A stretch of 48,919 nt of DNA from an uncultured Coprococcus sp. (GCA_947626675.1 CANQTC010000017.1:1-48919), one strand, 5' to 3'. Counted from the first letter of the stretch, positions 18,498 through 28,960 are shown. Notes: generated by a model from the sequence alone, not told the origin. Numbers and translations: made by a program.

Positions 18498-19885
18498 TGG
18501 ATGTTATGACAAAAGTACCTGTTCGCGAGCAGGATGCAGACGCCCGCGCAAAGAATTTCGAGGAAGTTTGTTATGGATATAATGCGGAAGAAGCGATGGC
18601 TGAAGCTGCAAGATGTATCAATTGTAAAAATGCACAATGTATGAAGGGCTGTCCTGTTTCTATTGATATACCGGGATTTATTGCACAGGTAAAAGAAGGA
18701 AACTTTGAAGAAGCATTTAATATAATAAGCAAATCATCAGCGCTTCCTGCTGTATGCGGACGTGTATGCCCGCAGGAGTCACAGTGCGAAGGAAAGTGTA
18801 TCAGGGGAATTAAAGGCGACCCTGTTTCAATTGGTAAGCTTGAACGGTTTGTCGCAGACTGGGCAAGAGAAAATGGTATTAAGCCGCAGCCTGCAAAAGA
18901 AAAGAATGGTCATAAGGTAGCTGTGATTGGTTCAGGTCCTTCCGGTCTTACCTGTGCAGGAGACCTTGCAAAGTTAGGTTATGATGTAACTATTTTTGAA
19001 GCGCTTCACGAAGCCGGCGGTGTTCTTGTGTATGGTATTCCTGAATTCCGTCTTCCAAAGGAAGCCGTAGTTAAGAAAGAGATTGAAAATGTAAAGTCGC
19101 TCGGTGTAAAGATTGAGACGAATGTCGTAGTAGGAAAGTCTGTTACGATAGACTCTCTTATCGAGGACGAAGGCTTTGACGCTGTATTTATCGGCTCTGG
19201 TGCAGGTCTTCCGAAGTTTATGGGTATTCCCGGAGAAAATGCAAACGGTGTATTTTCTGCAAATGAGTATCTGACCAGAAGCAACCTGATGAAAGCATTT
19301 AAAGACGGTTCAAATACACCGATTATGGTTGGTAAAAAAGTTGCTGTAGTCGGCGGTGGAAATGTTGCGATGGACGCTGCAAGAACTGCTTTAAGACTTG
19401 GCGCTGAAACGCATATCGTATACAGACGTTCAGAGGAGGAGCTTCCGGCAAGAGTTGAAGAAGTTCATCACGCTAAGGAGGAAGGCATTATATTTGACCT
19501 GCTGACAAATCCGACAGAGATTCTTTCAAATGAAGATGGTTGGGTATGCGGCATGAAATGTGTAAAGATGGAGCTTGGTGAGCCTGATGCTTCGGGAAGA
19601 AGAAGACCTGTAGTGATAGAGGGTTCAGAATATACGATGGATGTTGATGTAGTCATTATGTCACTGGGTACTTCTCCAAACCCACTTATTTCTTCTACTA
19701 CAGAAGGACTTGAGACAAATAAGTGGAAATGTATCGTAGCTGATGAAGCAAATGGCAAAACAACGAAAGAGGGCGTTTATGCCGGTGGTGATGCCGTAAC
19801 AGGTGCGGCTACGGTTATCCTTGCGATGGGTGCAGGAAAGGCAGCGGCACAGGGTATTGATGAATATATCAAAAACCGTAAATAA
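18497..19885 (+). CDS. nfnB: NfnB / NADPH-dependent glutamate-synthase-like flavoprotein large subunit
   Basis: A 462-residue protein. Its N terminus carries two clusters of cysteines for [4Fe-4S] centres (CINCKNAQCMKGCP and CGRVCPQESQCEGKC). Two dinucleotide-binding motifs follow, GSGPSGLTCAGDLA for FAD and VGGGNVAMDAARTA for NADP(H), and AGGDAVTGAATVI near the end contacts FAD. This is the GltD-like large subunit. Next to NfnA it is best read as NfnB rather than glutamate synthase, since no GltB-type amidotransferase is present. Automatic pipelines often call it gltA. A strong terminator follows. Confidence 0.88.
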   Translation: MDVMTKVPVREQDADARAKNFEEVCYGYNAEEAMAEAARCINCKNAQCMKGCPVSIDIPGFIAQVKEGNFEEAFNIISKSSALPAVCGRVCPQESQCEGKCIRGIKGDPVSIGKLERFVADWARENGIKPQPAKEKNGHKVAVIGSGPSGLTCAGDLAKLGYDVTIFEALHEAGGVLVYGIPEFRLPKEAVVKKEIENVKSLGVKIETNVVVGKSVTIDSLIEDEGFDAVFIGSGAGLPKFMGIPGENANGVFSANEYLTRSNLMKAFKDGSNTPIMVGKKVAVVGGGNVAMDAARTALRLGAETHIVYRRSEEELPARVEEVHHAKEEGIIFDLLTNPTEILSNEDGWVCGMKCVKMELGEPDASGRRRPVVIEGSEYTMDVDVVIMSLGTSPNPLISSTTEGLETNKWKCIVADEANGKTTKEGVYAGGDAVTGAATVILAMGAGKAAAQGIDEYIKNRK

Positions 19886-19905
19886 TTAATATATATATCA
19901 GCGAA

Positions 19906-19969
19906 AAGCCGGAACTGAAAATGCAGAGCTGTTTTATCAGATAATGCAGGTATCAGTTCCGGCTTTTTT
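19906..19969 (+). terminator. Intrinsic terminator after nfnAB
   Basis: A 13-bp perfect inverted repeat (19906-19918 with 19953-19965) followed by a T run to 19969. Confidence 0.88.
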
Positions 19970-19989
19970 GCGCCCATATAAAAAAGCGC

Positions 19990-20039
19990 TTGACTTTATT
20001 TGTTTTAATATGTATTATGATGATATCAAAATAATATCA
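19990..20039 (+). promoter_or_regulatory. Promoter and operator-like palindrome for the SPFH gene
   Basis: TTGACT at 19990-19995, a 17-bp spacer, and TATTAT at 20013-20018. A TGATAT/ATATCA inverted repeat at 20021-20039 covers the expected start of transcription and could be an operator. Confidence 0.65.
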
Positions 20040-20068
20040 TACATATATCGAAAGAGAGGAAAAATGTT

Positions 20069-21073
20069 ATGAATAAAAAAGATGATGTTGAGGAAATTGT
20101 TATTGAAAAGGCAAACGGTGGTATTGCATTGTTAGGGAACATACTTGGGATACTCGTGTCAATAGCCTTATGTGTGGCAGGCGCTGTAGTGTGTGCGGAT
20201 AATTCTGTGCTGGGCGTGGGGCTTTTGATTGTGTCTTTAATATTGATTATACTATTTTCCATTATGTTTGCAGGACTTAAGGTGGTACATCCGAATGAAG
20301 CGGCAGTATATACGTTGTTTGGAAGATATTATGGTACTATCAAGAAGGCTGGTTTTTATTTTATAAATCCATTTTCAGTATGTTATAATCCGTCTGTAAC
20401 AAGTATCTGGGAAAATGCTTCGGGGATGTTTAAAACGGGTAATACAGCATCGGAAAATACCGGTACTCAGAATAAAGTTGACAAAAAAGTATCTACAAAG
20501 ACTGTTACAATGGATAACAGAAAGCAGAAGGTCAATGATGCGCTGGGTAATCCGGTTATTATCGGAACAGCCGTAATATGGAAGGTGATAAATCCTACAA
20601 AGGCAGTATTTAATGTTGAGGATTATAATAAATTTCTTTCTACACAGTGTGATGCTGTTATCAGAAACAATGCACGACTCTATCCTTATGATACGATGGA
20701 AGAGGATACCGATGAAAAGACGCTTCGCGGCAGCAGTCAGGAGATTGCAGAAAATATGAAAAAGGAGCTTCAGGAGCGGGTTATTGAAGCAGGTATTGAA
20801 GTTTCAGAGGTTCGTATTACAGACCTTGCATATTCAGATGAAATTGCAGCGGCTATGCTTCAGAGACAGCAGGCTACAGCCATCATTGCAGCTCGTCAGA
20901 AGATTGTAGAGGGCGCAGTCGGCATGGTGAAGATGGCAATCGACCAGCTCGGTGAGGATGAGGTTGTTGTTCTGGATGAGGAGAGAAAGGCAGCTATGGT
21001 AAGTAATCTTCTTGTGGTTCTTTGCGGAAATAAGGAAGCGCAGCCAATAGTAAACAGCAGCAGTATTTATTAA
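20069..21073 (+). CDS. SPFH/band-7 domain membrane protein
   Basis: A 334-residue protein with two adjacent hydrophobic segments at about residues 20-68, then an SPFH domain (VVHPNEAAVYTLFGRYYGT... through ITDLAYSDEIAAAMLQRQQA). The C-terminal part is helical and Ala/Glu-rich, as in stomatin/flotillin-like proteins that build membrane scaffolds. It lies next to a small ribbon-helix-helix protein gene and an Lrp gene on the same strand, with gaps of 30 and 17 bp, so the three are probably one operon. Its biochemical role is unknown. The protein may partner with the coiled-coil region of its neighbour, but that is inference. Confidence 0.85.
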   Translation: MNKKDDVEEIVIEKANGGIALLGNILGILVSIALCVAGAVVCADNSVLGVGLLIVSLILIILFSIMFAGLKVVHPNEAAVYTLFGRYYGTIKKAGFYFINPFSVCYNPSVTSIWENASGMFKTGNTASENTGTQNKVDKKVSTKTVTMDNRKQKVNDALGNPVIIGTAVIWKVINPTKAVFNVEDYNKFLSTQCDAVIRNNARLYPYDTMEEDTDEKTLRGSSQEIAENMKKELQERVIEAGIEVSEVRITDLAYSDEIAAAMLQRQQATAIIAARQKIVEGAVGMVKMAIDQLGEDEVVVLDEERKAAMVSNLLVVLCGNKEAQPIVNSSSIY

Positions 21074-21103
21074 GACTGTGCCAGAGCGATGGAGGTGGAA
21101 ATA

Positions 21104-21361
21104 ATGGCAAACGCAAATAATATAGAAAGAAAAGAAAATGAATTAGCTGAGCGGCTTGCCAGAATAGAAGCTTTGGAGCAGGAAGTCGAAGCAAAGGAAA
21201 AGGCGGCAAAGGCAAGGGAAAAGGCGAAGAAGCAGATTCTTCTCCGCCTTGCACCATCCTTGTGGGAGGAACTTGCAAAATGGGCTGATGAAGATTACCG
21301 CTCGATTAACAGCCAGATAGAGTATCTTCTTGCAGAATGTGTCAGAAAACGCAAGAAGTGA
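21104..21361 (+). CDS. Small coiled-coil plus ribbon-helix-helix protein
   Basis: An 85-residue protein. Residues 1-45 are a highly charged heptad-like coiled coil (ERLARIEALEQEVEAKEKAAKA), and residues 46-80 read like an Arc-type ribbon-helix-helix (QILLRLAPSLWEELAKWADED then INSQIEYLLAECV). The start is the ATG at 21104, because GGAGGTGG at 21091-21098 sits 5 bases before it; the ATG at 21089 overlaps that site. The fold suggests DNA binding as a dimer. Lying between an SPFH gene and an Lrp gene, it could regulate this operon or link membrane and DNA. I do not recognise a named member. Confidence 0.7.
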   Translation: MANANNIERKENELAERLARIEALEQEVEAKEKAAKAREKAKKQILLRLAPSLWEELAKWADEDYRSINSQIEYLLAECVRKRKK

Positions 21362-21378
21362 GTAAGGGAGATAAAGAC

Positions 21379-21888
21379 ATGGAAAAAAGAGAACTGATAT
21401 ACTACAGACTGGATGATATCGATGAAAAAATATTAGCGATGCTTCAGGAAAATGCAAGGGTATCATTGAAGGATATGGCGGCTGAGGTTTCTATGTCGCC
21501 AACCGCAGTCGGTACGAGAATAGACAGGATGCTTGAAGAAGGGGTATTAGAAGGCTTTACGACAAGACTGAATCCGGAAGCGATGGGACATTATATCAAA
21601 GCATTTATCAACCTTGAAGTATCACCGGAACAAAAGGATGAATTTTATCCATATATAGACAGCATACTGAATGTTGTGGAGTGTAATTGCGTAACCGGAG
21701 ATTATTCCATGCTGATAGAAGTCCGGTTCAGGACAACTGCTGAACTTGATAAATTCGTAGGCGATTTGCAGCGGTTTGGAAAAACCAAGACGCAGATTGT
21801 ATTTTCAACCTGTGTGAAACACAGATGCAAATATTGGAAGGTCGACAGCGGGGAATGGATTTCTAAGGTTGAAAATGAAAAAAATTAA
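21379..21888 (+). CDS. Lrp/AsnC-family transcriptional regulator
   Basis: A 169-residue protein with an N-terminal winged helix (LDDIDEKILAMLQENARVSLKDMAAEVSMS then VGTRIDRMLEEGVLEGF) and a C-terminal RAM effector domain (CNCVTGDYSMLIEVRF is the usual G-D-Y segment). It probably senses an amino acid. The start at 21379 follows AAGGGAG; an earlier ATG at 21337 lies in the preceding gene. A terminator and then gdhA follow, so control of gdhA or of nitrogen assimilation is a reasonable guess. Confidence 0.88.
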   Translation: MEKRELIYYRLDDIDEKILAMLQENARVSLKDMAAEVSMSPTAVGTRIDRMLEEGVLEGFTTRLNPEAMGHYIKAFINLEVSPEQKDEFYPYIDSILNVVECNCVTGDYSMLIEVRFRTTAELDKFVGDLQRFGKTKTQIVFSTCVKHRCKYWKVDSGEWISKVENEKN

Positions 21889-21941
21889 GTAAAAAATGAT
21901 AAAAAATAAGTAAAAATAAGTGAAATCTATAAAATGTGCGG

Positions 21942-21979
21942 AAAATCCAAGCGAAAGATGTTCTTTGCTTGGATTTTTT
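21942..21979 (+). terminator. Intrinsic terminator after the Lrp gene
   Basis: An 11-bp perfect stem (21942-21952 with 21967-21977) with an inner AAAGA/TCTTT stem and a T run to 21979. Confidence 0.87.
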
Positions 21980-21981
21980 AA

Positions 21982-23412
<1,431 letters not shown>

Positions 23413-23480
23413 TAACAGCACGTTTGCAAAAACAGGATATTTAGTGAATACAAAGTAAACATTTGTTTTTATGATGTACT

Positions 23481-23514
23481 AAAGGCTTCGAGGTTTTCTT
23501 CGGAGCCTTTTATT
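23481..23514 (+). terminator. Intrinsic terminator after gdhA
   Basis: AAAGGCT-TCGAG pairs with CTTCGG-AGCCTTT (one G-U pair), followed by TTTTATT. Confidence 0.8.
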
Positions 23515-23565
23515 GTATAGGCAATAAACTTAAAATATGGTAAAAACTGCATTTAAAAAAGTGTC

Positions 23566-23595
23566 TTGCTATATATTTTAATGATATGTTAGAAT
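23566..23595 (+). promoter_or_regulatory. Extended -10 promoter for the amidase gene
   Basis: TTGCTA at 23566-23571, an 18-bp spacer, and TAGAAT at 23590-23595 with TG one base upstream. Confidence 0.5.
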
Positions 23596-23630
23596 ATAGA
23601 GTAATATTTTACTGGAGGAGGAATTGAAAT

Positions 23631-24875
23631 ATGAAGAAATATTGCAGTAAAACGATTTTTCTGATATTTACGATTGCCCTGATTCTTTTATTTCCGGGAA
23701 TGAAAGCGAAAGCATCCGGTGAGGACGACATCGTTATAACGATAGATGCAGGTCATAGTGAAAGTGATAGCGGGGCGGTAGGGATATATGATGGAAGAGT
23801 AATCAGAGAGCGGGATGTCAATTTAAAAATTGCGAGAGCGATGAAAGCGGAACTTGAAACCTATAAGGGTGTAAAGGTGTATCTTACACGAACCGATAAT
23901 ACAACAGCATGGACGCTTGCAAAGCGTGTAGATAAAGCAGTAGAATATCATACGGATGTTTTGATTAGTCTGCATAATAATGCCGAGGGAGATGCACAGC
24001 CATATACGAACGGAGCAAGTGTTCTGATATCATCAGGTCAGTATCGCCCTGAACTGGCAAAGCTTTCGGAAGCGCTTGGAAAACTCATATTGCAGGAGCT
24101 TCAAAAGGCAACAGGGGTGAAAAATCAGGGGTTAAACAGAAGACTGCTGTCTTCGGGCTATTATCCAAACGGAAGCTATGCCGATTATTATCAGCTTATT
24201 CGTAATGCGACAATCAGCGGAATCCCGTCGATGATAGTAGAACATTCCTTTATTGATAATTATGGAGATTATAAGAAATGTTTAAGCTCTGATAAAAAGA
24301 TAAGAAGCATGGGAATCGCAGATGCGACAGCGGTAGCGAAATATTTCGGGCTTACAAAAAAGAACGGAAAAACCGCCTATCATGCAAAAGGAGAAACAGT
24401 AAAATATCTGAATGAGAGATGGCTTGTTAAAGGCGGAAAATATTATTGTATTGAGCCGGATGGCAATTACAAAAAGGGGTGGATGAAACAGGGAAAAGAC
24501 CTGTATTATTTCAAGAAAAACGGAGCAGCCCGTACCGGTACAATGATAGTCAAAAAGGGTGCAAAGAAGGGAACTTATTATTTTAGGAAGAATGGTACGG
24601 CGGTAAAGGGATGGACAAAAATAAAGGGAAGGTTATATCACTTTGAAAATAGTGGTAAAGCTACAGTAGGAAAGCGCAGTCTGACCAGAAATGGAAGCAG
24701 AGGGATTTACTATTTTTCTGACAGAGGCAGAGCGCTGACAGGTTGGAGAAATATAAATGGGAAATATTATTATTTCCGTAAATCTGATTGCAGGGCGGTA
24801 AGGTCGTGCGAGTTGTATATCAAGAATAAGCGCTACAGATTTAATTCCAAAGGCGTTTGTACAAATAGAAAATAA
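23631..24875 (+). CDS. Secreted N-acetylmuramoyl-L-alanine amidase with cell-wall-binding repeats
   Basis: A 414-residue protein with a signal peptide (residues 1-28, cleavage near KAKASG). An Amidase_3 zinc-hydrolase domain follows at about 32-240: the first His/Glu set in TIDAGHSESDSGAVG, LISLHNNAE for the second His, and VEHSFIDN for the catalytic Glu. The C-terminal 160 residues contain choline-binding-type repeats with the pattern GW-x(5-8)-Y-Y-F, at KGWMKQGKDLYYF, KGWTKIKGRLYHF and TGWRNINGKYYYF. It should cleave the amide bond between MurNAc and the stem peptide outside the cell, held to the wall by the repeats. TGGAGGAGG precedes the start. Confidence 0.92.
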   Translation: MKKYCSKTIFLIFTIALILLFPGMKAKASGEDDIVITIDAGHSESDSGAVGIYDGRVIRERDVNLKIARAMKAELETYKGVKVYLTRTDNTTAWTLAKRVDKAVEYHTDVLISLHNNAEGDAQPYTNGASVLISSGQYRPELAKLSEALGKLILQELQKATGVKNQGLNRRLLSSGYYPNGSYADYYQLIRNATISGIPSMIVEHSFIDNYGDYKKCLSSDKKIRSMGIADATAVAKYFGLTKKNGKTAYHAKGETVKYLNERWLVKGGKYYCIEPDGNYKKGWMKQGKDLYYFKKNGAARTGTMIVKKGAKKGTYYFRKNGTAVKGWTKIKGRLYHFENSGKATVGKRSLTRNGSRGIYYFSDRGRALTGWRNINGKYYYFRKSDCRAVRSCELYIKNKRYRFNSKGVCTNRK

Positions 24876-24907
24876 AAAATAAATAATAAGAAGAAAAAGG
24901 TTAAAAT

Positions 24908-25876
24908 ATGAAGATAATAATAGATTCCTGTGTTGACGCGTTTTTAGATTGTATAAAATTAATTCCGTTTCTGTTAGTGACCTATTTGCTGATGGAATGG
25001 CTGGAACGTAAAACAGAGGAAAAACAAATTAAAAAAATAAAATCATCGGGAATATCAGGACCATTTATAGGCGGTTTATTGGGCGTCGTTCCGCAATGCG
25101 GATTTTCTCTTGCTGCATCTAATCTATATAGTGGCGGAATTATCACGGTAGGCGTATTAATCGCAGTATTTATGTCAACTTCGGATGAGATGCTTCCGAT
25201 ATTTCTTTCAAACTCTGTTCCGGTTATGGTTATTATCAGAGTACTTCTTACAAAAGTTGTTATTGCAATCGTCACAGGATACGCAATTGACATCGCAAAT
25301 AAGGCGGTAAAGAAGCTTATCAGACCTTGCAGGAAAAAGGAGAACATAGAAAAAGCATCACAGGGTGATTTACATAATGCGGAAAGCACTGTACATGGAG
25401 CAGCAGGTCATAAGCATTATCCTTCGGATGAAAAAAGTATTCATGGGGTATGTGAAAATGAACATTGTAATTGTCAGGATGGCATTATAAGGTCTTCTCT
25501 GAAACATACAGTGAAAATAGCAGTCTTTATATTGCTTATATCGGTTGTTATCAATGTAGTAATAGGAATTATAGGAGAAGAGAGTATACAAAATGTATTT
25601 TCGGATATACCTGTACTTGGGGAGATGGCAGCAGCGCTTGTGGGACTGATACCGAATTGTGCAGCGTCCGTTATCATAACACAGCTTTATCTGGAAGGCG
25701 TATTGAATGCCGGTGCTATGATGGCGGGGCTTCTGGCCAGTGCCGGAGTTGGATTGATGGTTCTTTTCAGGATGAATAAGCATAGGATAAAAGAAAATAT
25801 GAAAGTTCTTATTACGTTATATGCAGTCAGTGTAATCTGGGGAATATTAATTAATATTGCAGGAATAAGTTTTTAG
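24908..25876 (+). CDS. ArsP_2-type putative heavy-metal (arsenic/manganese) exporter
   Basis: A 322-residue membrane protein made of two similar halves. Each half has a diagnostic turn, GVVPQCGFSLAASNLYSGG in the first and GLIPNCAASVIITQLYLEG in the second. This is the pattern of the PF11449 10TM family variously named arsenic efflux or manganese transporter. The cytoplasmic loop (about residues 150-200) is rich in His and Cys (HGAAGHKHYP, HGVCENEHCNC), suggesting metal binding. It is 32 bp downstream of the amidase without an obvious terminator between. The metal cannot be decided from sequence. No metal-responsive regulator or riboswitch is seen. Confidence 0.8.
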   Translation: MKIIIDSCVDAFLDCIKLIPFLLVTYLLMEWLERKTEEKQIKKIKSSGISGPFIGGLLGVVPQCGFSLAASNLYSGGIITVGVLIAVFMSTSDEMLPIFLSNSVPVMVIIRVLLTKVVIAIVTGYAIDIANKAVKKLIRPCRKKENIEKASQGDLHNAESTVHGAAGHKHYPSDEKSIHGVCENEHCNCQDGIIRSSLKHTVKIAVFILLISVVINVVIGIIGEESIQNVFSDIPVLGEMAAALVGLIPNCAASVIITQLYLEGVLNAGAMMAGLLASAGVGLMVLFRMNKHRIKENMKVLITLYAVSVIWGILINIAGISF

Positions 25877-25878
25877 AG

Positions 25879-25932
25879 CAACATAAAAGGAATAATCATA
25901 AGGTATGATTATTCCTTTTATGTTGTTTTTTT
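25879..25932 (+). terminator. Long intrinsic terminator between convergent genes
   Basis: A 22-bp perfect inverted repeat (25879-25900 with 25904-25925), a 3-base loop and a 7-T run. The stop codon of the minus-strand zinc-ribbon gene (25918-25920) lies inside the right arm. Confidence 0.93.
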
Positions 25933-26172
25933 CTTTCCGCATACAGGGCAGATATCATCCGTATTGGAATGACCGCATCCCCAGCATATCCATGTGCTGA
26001 GAGAAGGTGCTGTTCTGTCGTCTGATGTGAGCCTTGTTGTATTAGGATTTGTTGTCATTGTAAAGTTTTTAGAAACAATCTCAACAGGCCCATTAGGATT
26101 GACAGCCGCCTTTGGTTTTGGATTATTTCCCTTATTTGCTTTCTTTTTGTTATTAATAAATTTTAGTGCCAT
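25918..26172 (-). CDS. Small zinc-ribbon protein
   Basis: An 84-residue basic protein. The N-terminal 55 residues are Lys/Asn/Pro-rich and look disordered. The C terminus is a four-cysteine zinc ribbon (WICWGCGHSNTDDICPVCGKK). GAGGA sits 8 bases before the ATG on the minus strand, which supports a real gene. The function is unknown; such ribbons often bind RNA or proteins. Confidence 0.7.
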   Translation of the reverse strand: MALKFINNKKKANKGNNPKPKAAVNPNGPVEIVSKNFTMTTNPNTTRLTSDDRTAPSLSTWICWGCGHSNTDDICPVCGKKKTT

Positions 26173-26273
26173 TTAGTAGTCCTCATATATATTTTTTGAA
26201 AAAGATATATTTCTATATTAAAGCAAAATGTACAAATTTTCAATATATATTTAGCAGATTAGCACATAAAATA

Positions 26274-27011
26274 TTATTGCCATGCGCCGTCAAAAGTGAT
26301 AACCTGACCGTTTAAATAAGAAGAAGTCCGGCAGATGTCGGTTACAAAATGAGCGGCTTCCGCAGCAGATGCCATCTTTCCAGCGGGAATTTCATCAATC
26401 AGCATGTCCTTTTCTTCTGCCGACAGATGGTTGTTCATTTCAGTATCAATAGCGCCAAAAGCAATGGCGTTGACAGAGATGTTGCTTGGGGCTAATTCTT
26501 TTGCAAGCGCTTTTGTAAAGGAATTAACCGCGCCTTTTGAGGCGGAATAGGCTACTTCGCAGGAAGCGCCGACATTTCCCCATACGGAGGAAATATTGAC
26601 TATTTTTCCCCGCTTTTGATGTACCATATAAGGTACAACCTGATGACAGGTATTAAAAACGGAATAAATATTTGTTTTCATCATATCATCAAAATCATTT
26701 TCCTTCATATCCGTAAGCAGACCGATGTAAGATATTCCGGCGTTGTTCACCAATAGGTCGATAGCATCGCCAAAAACATCTGTGATGTGCTTTATAAAAT
26801 TTCTGACAAAAGTAAAATCACCGATATCTCCTGCTTCCATATAACATTTTGTTCCTGTCTGTTCTATTATATTTGCAGTTTCAGACAGCAAATCTGCATG
26901 TTTATAGGAGGTTATGGCGATGTTGTCGTAGTATTTAGCAAGCTGTATAGCCAGTTCCCTTCCGATTCCTCTTGAAGCGCCCGTTATGATAGCAGTACCC
27001 AAAAAAATCAA
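26274..27011 (-). CDS. SDR oxidoreductase, probable EF-P 5-aminopentanone reductase (YmfI-like)
   Basis: A 245-residue Rossmann-fold short-chain dehydrogenase. TGASRGIG is the cofactor loop, NNAGIS the structural motif, and Ser plus YSASK form the catalytic site. The stretch SSVWGNVGASCEVAYSASK and the IDTEMN...EIPAGKM segment resemble Bacillus YmfI, which reduces the 5-aminopentanone group on elongation factor P. FabG-type activity is the alternative. There is no partner gene of either pathway nearby. The gene stands alone on the minus strand. Confidence 0.75.
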   Translation of the reverse strand: MIFLGTAIITGASRGIGRELAIQLAKYYDNIAITSYKHADLLSETANIIEQTGTKCYMEAGDIGDFTFVRNFIKHITDVFGDAIDLLVNNAGISYIGLLTDMKENDFDDMMKTNIYSVFNTCHQVVPYMVHQKRGKIVNISSVWGNVGASCEVAYSASKGAVNSFTKALAKELAPSNISVNAIAFGAIDTEMNNHLSAEEKDMLIDEIPAGKMASAAEAAHFVTDICRTSSYLNGQVITFDGAWQ

Positions 27012-27145
27012 ACTCCTTTTATTGTTTATTTGTGTGTTATATTTCTTAAAATGAGTATATCATGTGAAATATATATTGAAAATAAAAAATACCTTTGGTA
27101 TACTCAAAATGTTTGATTATGATTAAGATATGGAGGCCACATAAG

Positions 27146-27730
27146 ATGGGTAAAAAAGTATTCAAATTATTTATGGAGACTATGCTTAGGGCGGCAGTTA
27201 TTATATTGGCAGTATGTATAGTAGTTATGCTTACCCTGTTAATAAGGACTATAAATAAAAATAAAGAGCATAAAAAGGCAGCAGATGATACGAATAAATC
27301 AACAGAACTGGTTACGGATGCAGCAGACCCTGCAGACCCTACATTTGGAGGAAATGGCACAGGAACAGAGGATACAGGAAACATGGGAAATGATAATAGT
27401 GAGGACACTTCGGAAGGGAATACTTCCCCGGATATAAAATCAGCAAAGATAGCAGTCATTAATTCAACAGGTGTTCAAGGTGTTGCAGGTTCATGGAAGA
27501 CCGCTCTTGAGTCAGAAGGATATACCGCTGTTGAAGTCGGTAATTATCTTGAAGGGGTTAATTCAACGACACAGATATGTGTGTCAGGTGATTACAGTGG
27601 CGAGGAGCTTGCAAAAAACTTTCAGTCGCCAATTACAGGAAACATAAGTGAACTCAATTCAGATAATTTCGACATAACACTTAGCGATTTTGATATCGTA
27701 ATTGTGATTGGGATATCTGATGTGAAGTAG
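27146..27730 (+). CDS. Membrane-anchored LytR C-terminal-domain protein
   Basis: A 194-residue protein. It has a single transmembrane helix (about residues 14-35) and a low-complexity Asp/Thr/Gly/Asn linker (about 45-105). The extracellular C-terminal domain KIAVINSTGVQGVAGSWKTALESEGYTAVEVGNY matches the LytR_C (PF13399) pattern. Unlike LytR-CpsA-Psr enzymes it lacks the phosphotransferase domain. GGAGG sits 9 bases before ATG 27146; the frame extends 17 codons upstream through non-coding sequence. A role at the cell wall is inferred from location and domain only. Confidence 0.75.
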   Translation: MGKKVFKLFMETMLRAAVIILAVCIVVMLTLLIRTINKNKEHKKAADDTNKSTELVTDAADPADPTFGGNGTGTEDTGNMGNDNSEDTSEGNTSPDIKSAKIAVINSTGVQGVAGSWKTALESEGYTAVEVGNYLEGVNSTTQICVSGDYSGEELAKNFQSPITGNISELNSDNFDITLSDFDIVIVIGISDVK

Positions 27731-27750
27731 CTTTGAATATTTTGGATTTT

Positions 27751-27817
27751 AAGCCGTTACATAACATTACGAAATTGAAGCGAGGGCTGTTCGTAATGGG
27801 GTGTATCGGCTTTTTTT
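27751..27817 (+). terminator. Two-part hairpin terminator
   Basis: An outer AAGCCG/CGGCTT stem and an inner CATTACGAA/TTCGTAATG stem, then seven T. Confidence 0.8.
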
Positions 27818-27903
27818 GAATAAAATAAAATGAACAGGAAATAATATACAAAAGCATATGATATGTACAGTGGGCAATGGAATCGTTTTATTTGGAGGAT
27901 ATC

Positions 27904-28755
27904 ATGAAAAAAAGCAAGGATATACTGGCAGCATATCTGCTGCTTACACTGGGGGCATTTATCATGTCTGTGGGGGTTGAAGATGTCTTTAATGTAGAAC
28001 AGATTGTGTCGGGAGGCGTCACAGGACTGGGAATTGTTATAGAAGCGCTTACAGCAGGAAAAGTACCTATATGGGTGACAAATATTGCATGTAATATTCC
28101 GCTTTTTATCGTTGGAATAAAAGTGCTTGATAAAATCAGTATGATACGAACGGTATATACAACGATTGTCTGTACCTTTTTTATGGCGGTGCTTCCGGTG
28201 TTCCATATACTGACTAATGACAGATTGGTAAATATGCTGCTTGGCGGTATTCTGTTTGGAATAGCGTATGGAATATTCTTCCGGCTCAGAGCCTCATCGG
28301 GTGGAGCTGATTTACTGGCGCTGATTGTGAACCGTTTCCGCAGGGATATCAGTACGCCTGTAATATTGGCAATTATCGATGTTGCCATCGTTTTGGCAGG
28401 TGCAGTCGTATTTGGAATTGAAAATATACTGTATGCAATCATTGTTATATTTATTTCTACGAAGGTTTCTGACCGAATCATACAGGGATTCAGACAGGGA
28501 AAGATGATTTATCTGATTTCTGAACGAAGTGCTGAGATAAAAGATTATATATTAAATCATATAAACAGAGGTGTCACAGTGCTTGATGCAAAGGGTGGTT
28601 ACCGGAATAAGGACAGGGTAATGATAATTTCTGTTTTGTCAAGCAGACAGTTAGTTGAACTGAAGGATAAAATAAAAGAAATGGATGACAAAGCGTTCTT
28701 AATTATAAGCCAGATAACAGATGTTTTTGGTGAAGGTTTCACAAAAATAACGTGA
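27904..28755 (+). CDS. YitT-family (DUF2179) membrane protein
   Basis: A 283-residue protein with five to six membrane helices. SGGVTGLGIVIEALTAGKVPIW and LRASSGGADLLALIVNR are signatures of the YitT family. The cytoplasmic C-terminal DUF2179 domain (about 210-283; MIYLISERSAEIKDYILNHINRGVTVL) follows. The substrate or role is not established for this family. The start at 27904 follows TTGGAGGATATC; nine upstream codons are not used. Confidence 0.88.
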   Translation: MKKSKDILAAYLLLTLGAFIMSVGVEDVFNVEQIVSGGVTGLGIVIEALTAGKVPIWVTNIACNIPLFIVGIKVLDKISMIRTVYTTIVCTFFMAVLPVFHILTNDRLVNMLLGGILFGIAYGIFFRLRASSGGADLLALIVNRFRRDISTPVILAIIDVAIVLAGAVVFGIENILYAIIVIFISTKVSDRIIQGFRQGKMIYLISERSAEIKDYILNHINRGVTVLDAKGGYRNKDRVMIISVLSSRQLVELKDKIKEMDDKAFLIISQITDVFGEGFTKIT

Positions 28756-28960
28756 TAAAAGCCTTTAAAACATGGCGAAAACCGTCATTATGTTGCTTTT
28801 TTTGCGGTGGTATACGAAATAGACAAAATTTAAAAATTTTTTTTGAGCAATAATCATATAGCATGAAAAAAAGGTTTGTTGTAAAATACGATTATGTTTT
28901 AGAACGAAAACAAAACTAAAAAACTATAAAACTAGATATTTATTACGGAGGTATTTGCAA

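Noticed and set aside
18497..19885. Glutamate synthase (GltBD) small subunit
   Set aside because: No GltB-type large subunit is nearby and the gene overlaps an NfnA-type partner, so NfnB fits better.
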